The translations under genes were made by a program, and so were the position numbers. A DNA stretch of 64,000 nt. Source: Clostridium muellerianum. GTDB taxonomy: Bacteria > Bacillota > Clostridia > Clostridiales > Clostridiaceae. This document shows, in pieces, positions 6,926-14,650 of this stretch (positions are counted from its first letter, which is position 1; every line of letters begins with the position of its first letter). Location of the stretch: NCBI RefSeq assembly GCF_012926525.1, contig NZ_JABBNI010000014.1, positions 310,001 to 374,000 of the forward strand, read 5' to 3'. The notes below the pieces were generated by a model. That model had not been told where the DNA came from, made no database searches, and was given only the letters and a program-made list of their open reading frames with translations.

Positions 6926-9640
6926 TTATACATTTACTATGTTTAAAATTATAATTAGTATATAACAAAATTCATCATCGGAAAATTTGATATTATAAAA
7001 ATCCTCTATTGACTTTAATGATTTCTTTAAGGAAGAATACTCTTTTGGGTAATTCATTACCTCTTCTTTTCTTGCACATTTAGGTGTATCTTCTTCATTG
7101 ATAAGCCTTATTATAGCACATGCTAAATGAAGTATCAGTCCTGAAACCATATATATATCTACATCACTATTTATATTTTCTCTTACATTATCTAAAAAAT
7201 TTATACATAGAGTTTTAAAATCATTCATATCCAATTCTTCGATTTCATTTTCTAGACTTTGAAATATCTCATTATAGAAACTTTCTAAAGTTTTGACTCT
7301 ATTTACTATATCTCTTATTCTTGTATAATTAGAATCTAAAAAGAGTTCTGAAACAGGTACAAATGGTATTCCATATATATTAGGATTTACAGTTCCAACT
7401 ACAGCAATAATTTTTTTATTTTTAGATAATATATTTATAGTATTATACATTTCTTTTCTATCACTAGCTGATATAGGAACTATTTGTATATCTTTTGAAG
7501 TTAAATTTATCCTTTCTTCAATCATATTTTTTACCTTCATAGCACTGCCTTCTCCTGTAATGCAATTAGTTATTATTATGTTATCCTTTCTTGGTATATA
7601 AGTTTCACTCAAACTTATATTATAACTATTTAAAAGACATACTGATTGTTTTGCCTCTTCACATATAATATCTATATTATTATTAGTCAAAGCTTTTCTT
7701 GCACACTCAATAACAAGTAATGTAGATACCATATCAATAACCCTTATTTCAATTCCTGTTTCTTCACTTATAAGCTCTCCAAACATTCCTAAAGATCCCA
7801 TATCTACTAAAAGTATTGCACCTGCACCTTGATGATTTGTTATTATAAAATCTTTAAGTTCCATATAGGCCATTTGAGGCTTTTTATCCAGAGGCATGTC
7901 GTAAGCGTATACATTGCCACCACCTACTAATTTATTAGCAACTTCAGTCATAGATGAAGCTGTACTTTTTCCATGCATTGCTACTACAATAATTGGTTTA
8001 TAAATCACATCATTTTCATCTATACTATCTGCGCATAAAAACATAGCAATAAATCCTATTTCTTCTGATGATATCTTAATACTAAATTCTTGTTCTAATT
8101 TATTAGCTAAAATTAATGCTAATTTATACTCTTCTCTGTCTTTTTCTATTATTCCATTTAGATTATGGTTAGCTATACTTTTATTATTAATGATTCTTTC
8201 AATACTTGAACTAATGTGTAGGCACAAACCATAAAATACCCTGGTTGGAAAAACCTTTTTCATTTTATCTGATGCAATCTTTAAAAACTTTTCTACTATA
8301 TTAATTATTCTTTCATCTACTATTTTTGAAAGTTCTTCCTTTTTTACTTCTTGATTAAACTTACCTATATATTTATTGAAATACTTTTTTATATCAAAAG
8401 CCATTAAAAAATTAATGTCATTTTCTTCTATGCCGCGTTCTTTAAGTTCCTGTATTCTTTTCTCAATGCTTTCATAAAAATTATTAGGTAAAGAATTATC
8501 ATTTACCTTAATCTTATGTTTAGTTATCTTAGAATTAAAATTTAATTCTATATCCTCATTAATTATTTTATCTATTACCTGTGAATGCTGCTTGTATAAT
8601 AGTAGCCCTTGTCTTACATTATTTAAGAAATCTGTACTATGTACTTCTATTTTTTTCTTGCCCTTGGATACATATTTTAAAAACGCGTTAGCACATCCAA
8701 GTTGTATATCACTTTTTAGTTGTCCTATATTTCCTGTACAATTATAAAGAAGTAAAGCCCTTATCGTATTGGTTGATACAAATATTTCCCTTCCAATCCT
8801 TTCTGATTCCGTTTTGAAAAATTCGCAAGTAAGTTCAAATCTTTCCTCCAGGCTTCTATCTTTAAGCGTTGGTATATTTATTGTTATAGGAATTCTTCTA
8901 GTAAATGTGCCTAAAAGTGCACTATCCACATCTTCTGTGGTTGCACATATTATACGTACTTTACTGCTTTTCTTTTTCTCTATGTCGCCTAAAGGTGTAT
9001 ATATTCCTTTATCAATTAACATAAATAGCATTTCCTGACCTTCAGGAGGTAATCTATGAATTTCATCTAGAAACAATATTCCACCATTAGCTTTGTCCAC
9101 AAGCCCAGATTTATCCTTATCGGCACCTGTAAAAGCACCTTTTTTACTTCCAAAGAGATGTGCTAATATTAACTGTGGATTATTAGCATAATCTGCACAG
9201 TTAAAAGATACAAAAGGACTATTATAAGAAATAACCTCTTTTTCTATTGCAAATTTATACATAACTTCAGCAAACATTGTTTTTCCAACACCAGTTGGGC
9301 CTAAAAGCAGCGTATTTAGCCCATTAGGTGGATATAAAATGGCAGCTTTAGCTTGTTCAATACATTTTTTCAAACTTCTATTTCTACCAATAATGGTGCT
9401 AAAATTAATAAAGTTTCTTTTCAAATTCATTTCATTTTCGTACTGTGTTTGGCATAAACTTACTGAGTATATAATAGGTTTCCCTTTTATTTTAAAAATC
9501 TTTCCTTCTTTGCATAATTTATTTAATATACTACTCACATTTGTTCTTTGAAGAGACAAACTATCTGCAATTTCCTTAGTACTGCAGCCTAATGTTTTAG
9601 TTACACCTTGTCTTTTTTGATCGCTGCATTTTTTATGCAA
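6926..9640 (-). CDS. LevR-family sigma-54-dependent PTS operon activator
   Basis: A protein of about 905 residues activating the downstream PTS operon. Order: N-terminal winged helix (about 1-65, LGCSTKEIADSLSLQRTNV), AAA+ domain (Walker A GPTGVGKT 114-121, sigma-54 contact loop GAFTGA 168-173, Walker B ILFLDE 188-193), PRD (about 430-540), EIIA-mannose-like domain (about 555-690, VVAMHGKSTASS with a likely phosphorylated His), and a C-terminal PRD. PTS phosphorylation of the PRDs and EIIA domain would tune activity to sugar supply. The TTG at 9640 has no ribosome site. An extension in the same frame reaches an ATA at 9671-9673 with AAGGTGAT ideally placed before it, and adds residues (KKSKDIIFKYL) like those at the start of family members, so the true start is probably 11 codons upstream. 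Confidence 0.9.
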   Translation of the reverse strand: MHKKCSDQKRQGVTKTLGCSTKEIADSLSLQRTNVSSILNKLCKEGKIFKIKGKPIIYSVSLCQTQYENEMNLKRNFINFSTIIGRNRSLKKCIEQAKAAILYPPNGLNTLLLGPTGVGKTMFAEVMYKFAIEKEVISYNSPFVSFNCADYANNPQLILAHLFGSKKGAFTGADKDKSGLVDKANGGILFLDEIHRLPPEGQEMLFMLIDKGIYTPLGDIEKKKSSKVRIICATTEDVDSALLGTFTRRIPITINIPTLKDRSLEERFELTCEFFKTESERIGREIFVSTNTIRALLLYNCTGNIGQLKSDIQLGCANAFLKYVSKGKKKIEVHSTDFLNNVRQGLLLYKQHSQVIDKIINEDIELNFNSKITKHKIKVNDNSLPNNFYESIEKRIQELKERGIEENDINFLMAFDIKKYFNKYIGKFNQEVKKEELSKIVDERIINIVEKFLKIASDKMKKVFPTRVFYGLCLHISSSIERIINNKSIANHNLNGIIEKDREEYKLALILANKLEQEFSIKISSEEIGFIAMFLCADSIDENDVIYKPIIVVAMHGKSTASSMTEVANKLVGGGNVYAYDMPLDKKPQMAYMELKDFIITNHQGAGAILLVDMGSLGMFGELISEETGIEIRVIDMVSTLLVIECARKALTNNNIDIICEEAKQSVCLLNSYNISLSETYIPRKDNIIITNCITGEGSAMKVKNMIEERINLTSKDIQIVPISASDRKEMYNTINILSKNKKIIAVVGTVNPNIYGIPFVPVSELFLDSNYTRIRDIVNRVKTLESFYNEIFQSLENEIEELDMNDFKTLCINFLDNVRENINSDVDIYMVSGLILHLACAIIRLINEEDTPKCARKEEVMNYPKEYSSLKKSLKSIEDFYNIKFSDDEFCYILIIILNIVNV

Positions 9641-9920
9641 ATATTTAAATATAATATCTTTTGATTTTTTTATAGTTCATCACCTTCTATCTCATGATAT
9701 TTTTACCACATAAGTAAATTATATCATACGAATAATAAGTATTTGTAGTACTATTGTAAAATATATAATATCATGTGATAAAAGTTAATTTATATCTTTT
9801 AATACTTAAAGCAATATTCCGTATATCAACGAAAAATATAGATAAAACTCTAATATTCGTTTAAATACCCTTAAAATAATGAAATATTATAATATTTAAG
9901 AAAAATAATAAACATTTCGT

Positions 9921-9984
9921 TTGACTAGCTTTAATAGGCCATGGTAAAATTTCCTTAGCATGAAAACTAAGGAGGAATTACCAT
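9921..9984 (+). promoter_or_regulatory. promoter and long inverted repeat over the ribosome site
   Basis: TTGACT (9921-9926) and TAAAAT (9945-9950) form a sigma-A-like promoter with 18-base spacing. An inverted repeat spans 9941-9984: ATGGTAA pairs with TTACCAT (7 bases), then after a 2x2 internal loop TTTCCTTAG pairs with CTAAGGAGG (9 bases, two G:U), with an 8-base loop. It ends at the start codon and contains the AAGGAGG ribosome site. If transcribed whole it hides the site; if transcription begins near 9957 it works only as DNA, perhaps an operator. Confidence 0.5.
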
Positions 9985-10992
9985 ATGAAATTAAAGAAAT
10001 TTTTATCACCAATATTATTTGGACTATTTATCATGGCAATTTATTTAACAATTTCCACAAAAACTGTTTATGCCTCTAGTAATGCTCTTACTCTTAACCC
10101 AGGAGAAAGTGCTGAATTTACCAATAATACATCAGATATGATGGAAGTAGATAATGGATATTGGCAATACGGATATTATTATAAAATTGATGTTGCTGTA
10201 TATGGACCAGATAATACTTTAAGAGATGAAAGAATGGATGCTTCAAAGTATACATTTATTGGTATAATGTCAGGAGATAGAGCTATTATAACTAATAAAG
10301 GAGATGAACCAATTCTTCTTGATGCTATTACCAAAAGATTTGGAGAAAAATCAGATGGATCCTTTGGTGTAATTATTAGTGATGCTGATTTTTCATGTCA
10401 TAAAGTAAATGAAAAAGCTCTAAATATAGTTAAAGTAGCTGTGGGAGATTCTTTTGAATATAAAAATACTGCATCTGCTAAAATGATGTTGTATATTAGT
10501 AATAACTGTACTATCGATTACTATTACAATAATTCTACCAATCCTTCTTCAGCATCTGGAAGTGGTTCATTCAGTACAACTTTAGATTTAAATGAAAGAA
10601 TGGTTGTAAAAAATACTGGAACAAATGATTTATATGTATTTGGTGGATCGGAATTATTTAATCCATCTAGTAATGTAAATACACAAAAGTTTATAGACGA
10701 TCAAATAGTAGATACTGACAAAACATGGACACTTAAATTCACAGGAGATGTTAACTTTAATGATATGACAAAACAAGGTATTACAATAACAAATAGTAAG
10801 GGTGTTTCAGTAGATGTAGGAATGAAATTGGGAGAAGATAATAAAACAATCGTACTAACTGCTCCACAAGATGGTTATATACCAGGAGAAAATTATACAT
10901 TGACCATTGGAACCAAAGTACATTCTAGTAAAGGTAATGCATTAAAGAAAGAATATCAATTACACTTTAGCATTAAAGCAAGTAGTGTATAA
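9985..10992 (+). CDS. secreted protein with C-terminal SbsA-like Ig domain
   Basis: A 335-residue exported protein. Residues 1-30 form a signal peptide (KLKKF, hydrophobic core, cleavage near VYASS). The middle (about 35-235) has two similar beta-rich blocks (SAEFTNNTSDMM... and DSFEYKNTASAKMM...) that I cannot assign to a named family. The C-terminal 95 residues (TWTLKFTGDVNFNDMTKQG to LHFSI) match the pattern of the bacterial Ig-like SbsA/Big_5 domain. Likely cell-surface or extracellular; function unknown. It is monocistronic, with AAGGAGG held in an inverted repeat upstream and an intrinsic terminator downstream. Confidence 0.75.
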   Translation: MKLKKFLSPILFGLFIMAIYLTISTKTVYASSNALTLNPGESAEFTNNTSDMMEVDNGYWQYGYYYKIDVAVYGPDNTLRDERMDASKYTFIGIMSGDRAIITNKGDEPILLDAITKRFGEKSDGSFGVIISDADFSCHKVNEKALNIVKVAVGDSFEYKNTASAKMMLYISNNCTIDYYYNNSTNPSSASGSGSFSTTLDLNERMVVKNTGTNDLYVFGGSELFNPSSNVNTQKFIDDQIVDTDKTWTLKFTGDVNFNDMTKQGITITNSKGVSVDVGMKLGEDNKTIVLTAPQDGYIPGENYTLTIGTKVHSSKGNALKKEYQLHFSIKASSV

Positions 10993-11017
10993 TAAAAATT
11001 TTTTAAATATACATAAA

Positions 11018-11046
11018 GGCTGTGAAATTACCACAGCCCTTTTTTC
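11018..11046 (+). terminator. intrinsic terminator
   Basis: GGCTGTG/CACAGCC stem with a 7-base loop followed by CCTTTTTT, 25 bases after the secreted Ig-like protein gene. Confidence 0.85.
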
Positions 11047-11110
11047 ATATACTTCTAATACTCTTTAAAATTTATCCCATGGCTACCGTTGCTAATACCC
11101 CCACCTGAAT

Positions 11111-11560
11111 CTAAGAATCACTTGATTTTTCCGAAAATTGTTTTTTCTTGCTTATAAGTTTTGAATTAAGCTCTGAGGATTTTTTATAAGAATAATAACA
11201 AAGACTCATTCCAAGAAATTCTGCTGATATTAAAATTGACATCAAATTTAATATAGAAATATTAATATTTTCAACTAAATAAAAATAAATAGATGGTACA
11301 CTAGAAATAATCCCTATTATCATAAACACTGCTATAAATGCTATTCTTACATCTATTTCTTTCATTTGAAATATATATATGAAAGTAATCATAGAAATTG
11401 TTCCTATAACACCACCAATTAAAGAGTCACTGATTAATGTAACAATTACTTCGTTATTCATATTCCTAATAATTATTTCAACCATGCCAACAAATAATCC
11501 AATAAGTGACGATACTAATAAATTAAATAAGAAATCTTTCAAATTCTTTTTCATAATCAA
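11111..11560 (-). CDS. DUF3021-like membrane partner of LytTR regulator
   Basis: A 149-residue protein with four hydrophobic helices (about 10-30, 45-65, 75-97, 105-125) and a charged C-terminal tail. The layout and its position 6 bases after a LytTR-domain gene match DUF3021-type proteins. In LytTR regulatory systems such as HdrRM and BrsRM a small membrane protein restrains the LytTR regulator; that role here is inferred. An ATG two codons in is the likely start, since the ribosome site AGGTG lies just upstream of the first Met codons. Confidence 0.65.
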   Translation of the reverse strand: MIMKKNLKDFLFNLLVSSLIGLFVGMVEIIIRNMNNEVIVTLISDSLIGGVIGTISMITFIYIFQMKEIDVRIAFIAVFMIIGIISSVPSIYFYLVENINISILNLMSILISAEFLGMSLCYYSYKKSSELNSKLISKKKQFSEKSSDS

Positions 11561-11566
11561 AACACC

Positions 11567-12115
11567 TCAAAATCCAAGAAATTTTTTAAATTCATTTAGA
11601 TATTTTCTTGTAACATAAACGTCTTCATCTATGTCCATTATTTTTAATATAAGCTTGCTATTAAACCATGAAATAATACGATCCACTTTAACTATATTTA
11701 CAATAAAGCACTTGCTTATCCTTATAAAGCCCTTACTTTGCAATCTTTCTTCCAGCTCATATAGTTTCTCTTTAACCTTATATTTTTTATCTACTGTCCT
11801 ACAAAAAACATCATTTCCCATAGCTTCAAAATAATAAATATTATCATAAGTTAGTACTTTTAGTTCATCCTCATCACATTTACCTGTGATTACATTGCTA
11901 AAGTCTTCTTTGTTTCGTGACACATAGTCTAAATAATCAATTAAAACATTTATAGATTCCATGTCGAAATATATGCCTATTTTACCTGTTTCTAACTCAA
12001 ATCCTTTTTCAATCACACATACTTTAGAATCTTTACTAATTTTTATTTTCCTATTAGTAAGAATCTCATGCAGTATTCTCCTAATATTTTCTGAACAAAT
12101 TAAATCCATTTCCAT
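11567..12115 (-). CDS. LytTR-domain transcription regulator
   Basis: About 182 residues. The C-terminal 95 residues form a LytTR DNA-binding domain (LKVLTYDNIYYFEAMGNDV, then GFIRISKCFIVNI). The N-terminal 80 residues are a short alpha/beta region, not a receiver domain, so this is not a classic response regulator. I chose the ATG at 12115 because GAGG lies 8 bases upstream; an ATG at 12148 has no ribosome site. It is co-transcribed with the DUF3021-like membrane protein, a pairing known for LytTR regulatory systems controlled by a membrane inhibitor. Confidence 0.8.
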   Translation of the reverse strand: MEMDLICSENIRRILHEILTNRKIKISKDSKVCVIEKGFELETGKIGIYFDMESINVLIDYLDYVSRNKEDFSNVITGKCDEDELKVLTYDNIYYFEAMGNDVFCRTVDKKYKVKEKLYELEERLQSKGFIRISKCFIVNIVKVDRIISWFNSKLILKIMDIDEDVYVTRKYLNEFKKFLGF

Positions 12116-12148
12116 AGTGAAAACCTCATTTTCAAATATCTTAATCAT

Positions 12149-12510
12149 CTTAATTATAGCTTTAAATAAAAAAATGCCAAAGGTATACTATAATTTTTTA
12201 TTAATATTGCATTTCATTAAAGTTAAATTGTTTATCTAATATCTATATACCATAATACTAGACCTAAGCAAGGTTTATTGATAATATCCTTGTTTAATTT
12301 ATAGTTCTATTTTATTAAATTTAAAAACTTTCAACTACACATTTCTTTTGAAATGCATTATTCAATATGCAAGATACATTATTTTAATTGCAAAGTATAT
12401 TATATAAAAAGTTACTATTTTTTAATATACTAACAATATTAGACTAATATTGATATATTTTAAACAACTTTTTGTCATTTTACGTTAACTCTAAAGCATA
12501 TATGAAAATA
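12149..12510. other. AT-rich spacer, no feature recognised
   Basis: Very AT-rich DNA between the LytTR gene and the pot promoter. A short palindrome (TGCAT, 8 bases, ATGCA, around 12354-12371) is present; I see no gene or RNA in it. Confidence 0.4.
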
Positions 12511-12513
12511 TTG

Positions 12514-12542
12514 TTGAAATTTAGAAATTATTATGCTATTAT
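12514..12542 (+). promoter_or_regulatory. sigma-A promoter of pot operon
   Basis: TTGAAA (12514-12519), 17 bases, TATTAT (12537-12542). The predicted start near 12550 would place the whole structured leader and its terminator-like hairpin in the transcript. Confidence 0.65.
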
Positions 12543-12549
12543 ACTCTTC

Positions 12550-12647
12550 GGTTATAATTATTATAGACTGTATATAATTATACAGTTATATAACCAAACT
12601 TCTTTATTGGTTTTTAAAATATACCAATAGAAGTTTTTTATTTTTTT
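12550..12647 (+). promoter_or_regulatory. structured leader / attenuator of pot operon
   Basis: The leader contains nested helices GGTTATA (12550-12556)/TATAACC (12589-12595) around CTGTATA/TATACAG (12568-12574/12579-12585). A strong hairpin follows (12597-12611 with 12623-12636, one bulge) with a T-rich tail ending at 12647, an intrinsic terminator located before potA. ACCAA at 12593-12597 could pair with TTGGT at 12607-12611, disrupting the terminator, so alternative folds are possible. No known riboswitch was recognised. Confidence 0.55.
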
Positions 12648-12679
12648 ACTTAATATTTAATAAAAGGAGTTGTTAGAGT

Positions 12680-13765
12680 GTGACAAAGAATGTTTTTGTT
12701 CAGTTGTTGAATGTTTGTAAAATTTTTGATGAAAACAATGCAGTAATAAAAAATCTAAACCTAGAAATTAAAAAAGGTGAATTTTTAACTCTGCTTGGAC
12801 CAAGTGGTTGTGGAAAAACAACTACTTTAAGAATGATTGCTGGTTTTGAAATACCAACTAGTGGTGAAATTATTATTGATGAAGAAAATGTTACTAATAA
12901 ACCACCCTATCAAAGATGTGTAAATACTGTATTTCAAAATTATGCATTATTCCCACATATGAATATTTTTGATAACATAGCCTTTGGACTTAATATGAAG
13001 AAGACACCCAAAATGGAGATAAAAAATAAGGTGCATGAAATGTTAAAAATGGTTCAGCTTGATGGCTACGAAAATAGAATGCCCTCTCAATTAAGTGGTG
13101 GACAAATGCAGCGTGTAGCTATTGCAAGAGCTGTGGTAAATAGTCCTAAAGTCCTGCTTTTAGATGAACCTTTAGGTGCTCTTGATTTAAAACTGCGCAA
13201 ACAGATGCAATTAGAACTTAAGCATCTTCAAAGAATGCTCGGTATAACCTTTGTATTTGTAACTCATGATCAAGAAGAAGCGCTTACAATGTCTGACAGA
13301 ATAGTGGTTATGAATAATGGTGTTATAGAGCAAATTGGTACACCTGAAGAACTTTATGAAAAACCTAAAACTAAATTTGTTGCTTCCTTTTTAGGTGAAA
13401 CAAATATACTTGAAGGACAGGTATTTAAATTAAAGGGAACTGAAGTTTTACTTCAACTCGAACAGGAAGATGACATAATTAGAATACCTAATTTAAATTA
13501 TGATTTAGGTGATAAGTTTACTGTTTCAGTGAGACCTGAAAGAATTAAGATAAAAGAAAATCCTGAAGAAGGAGATGTATGGCTTCAATGTAAATTGAAG
13601 GAGAAAATATATATCGGCTCAAACATAAAAATAGTAATGCTTCTTAAGAATGGTAAAGAAATTGTAGTAAATGAACCAATAGGACAAAACTTCGAATTTT
13701 TAGATGAAAATAAAAGCTTTTTTGTAACCTGGAAACCTAATCATACTATAGTTATTAAGGCATAA
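12680..13765 (+). CDS. potA: spermidine/putrescine ABC transporter ATP-binding protein
   Basis: A 361-residue ABC ATPase with Walker A GPSGCGKTT (about 41-49), Q-loop VFQNYALFPHMN, signature LSGGQ, Walker B LLLDEPLGALD and H-loop THDQEEAL, followed by a TOBE-like C-terminal domain (about 285-361, SVRPERIKI). It drives polyamine import with PotB and PotCD. GTG start with GGAG 10 bases upstream. First gene of potA-potB-potCD; the long leader upstream carries an intrinsic terminator. Confidence 0.95.
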   Translation: MTKNVFVQLLNVCKIFDENNAVIKNLNLEIKKGEFLTLLGPSGCGKTTTLRMIAGFEIPTSGEIIIDEENVTNKPPYQRCVNTVFQNYALFPHMNIFDNIAFGLNMKKTPKMEIKNKVHEMLKMVQLDGYENRMPSQLSGGQMQRVAIARAVVNSPKVLLLDEPLGALDLKLRKQMQLELKHLQRMLGITFVFVTHDQEEALTMSDRIVVMNNGVIEQIGTPEELYEKPKTKFVASFLGETNILEGQVFKLKGTEVLLQLEQEDDIIRIPNLNYDLGDKFTVSVRPERIKIKENPEEGDVWLQCKLKEKIYIGSNIKIVMLLKNGKEIVVNEPIGQNFEFLDENKSFFVTWKPNHTIVIKA

Positions 13766-13778
13766 GGGGGACAGGCAT

Positions 13779-14648
13779 ATGAAAAATAAAGTATCAAAGA
13801 ATCCCCTTTTAAAATATTTAACTACAATTGCCCCTGCCCTGCTTTGGATGATTATATTTTTTGTTTTGCCTCTTTTTCTCATATTAGTGGTAAGCTTCTG
13901 CACACGAGGTAATACAGGGAACATAGTGTTTAACTTTACACTTTCTAATTATACAAAGCTTTTAAATCCCCTTTATATTGATATATTTATAAACTCAATT
14001 ATTATTGCAGTTTATACCACTTTATTATGTTTATTGTTTGGATACCCTTTTGCATTTATTGTTGCAAATTCAAGTAAAAAGTTAAAACCATTATTTCTTC
14101 TACTTATAATACTTCCATTTTGGACTAACTCTTTAGTTAGGACCTATGCAATGATAGTACTATTAAGATCAGAAGGTATTATAAATACAATGCTTTTACA
14201 TTTTGGTCTAATAAAGTCACCGCTTCATTTAATGTATAACAACACTGCAGTTATGATTGGTATGCTTTATATGATGTTTCCATTTATGGTATTACCTTTA
14301 TATACCTCTATAGAAAAGCTAGATAAGAGAATATTAGATGCTGCATCTGATCTTGGTGCAGGACCAGTAAGAAAATTTTTAAAGATAACTCTACCTCTTA
14401 CAAAAGGTGGAATTTTATCTGGTTCTCTTTTGGTTTTTGTTCCAACCCTAGGTCTCTTTTTTATAACTGATCTAATGGGTGGAAGTAAGGTAGTCCTTAT
14501 GAGTAACCTTATTAAGAATCAATTTCTTACAGCAAGAGACTGGCCTTTTGGTTCCGCTATATCAGTTATATTAATAATTGTTATGGTTGCAGTTATTTCC
14601 TATAATTCAAAAGTTGGCGGTAAAAAAGAGAAAAAGGAGGTATTATAG
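13779..14648 (+). CDS. potB: spermidine/putrescine ABC transporter permease
   Basis: A 289-residue permease with six membrane helices and the EAA loop (LDAASDLGAGPVRKFLKITLP, about 187-207) that contacts PotA. It begins 13 bases after potA with GGGGG 8 bases before its ATG, and ends two bases before potCD, so the operon is tightly packed. Confidence 0.93.
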   Translation: MKNKVSKNPLLKYLTTIAPALLWMIIFFVLPLFLILVVSFCTRGNTGNIVFNFTLSNYTKLLNPLYIDIFINSIIIAVYTTLLCLLFGYPFAFIVANSSKKLKPLFLLLIILPFWTNSLVRTYAMIVLLRSEGIINTMLLHFGLIKSPLHLMYNNTAVMIGMLYMMFPFMVLPLYTSIEKLDKRILDAASDLGAGPVRKFLKITLPLTKGGILSGSLLVFVPTLGLFFITDLMGGSKVVLMSNLIKNQFLTARDWPFGSAISVILIIVMVAVISYNSKVGGKKEKKEVL

Positions 14649-14650
14649 TA

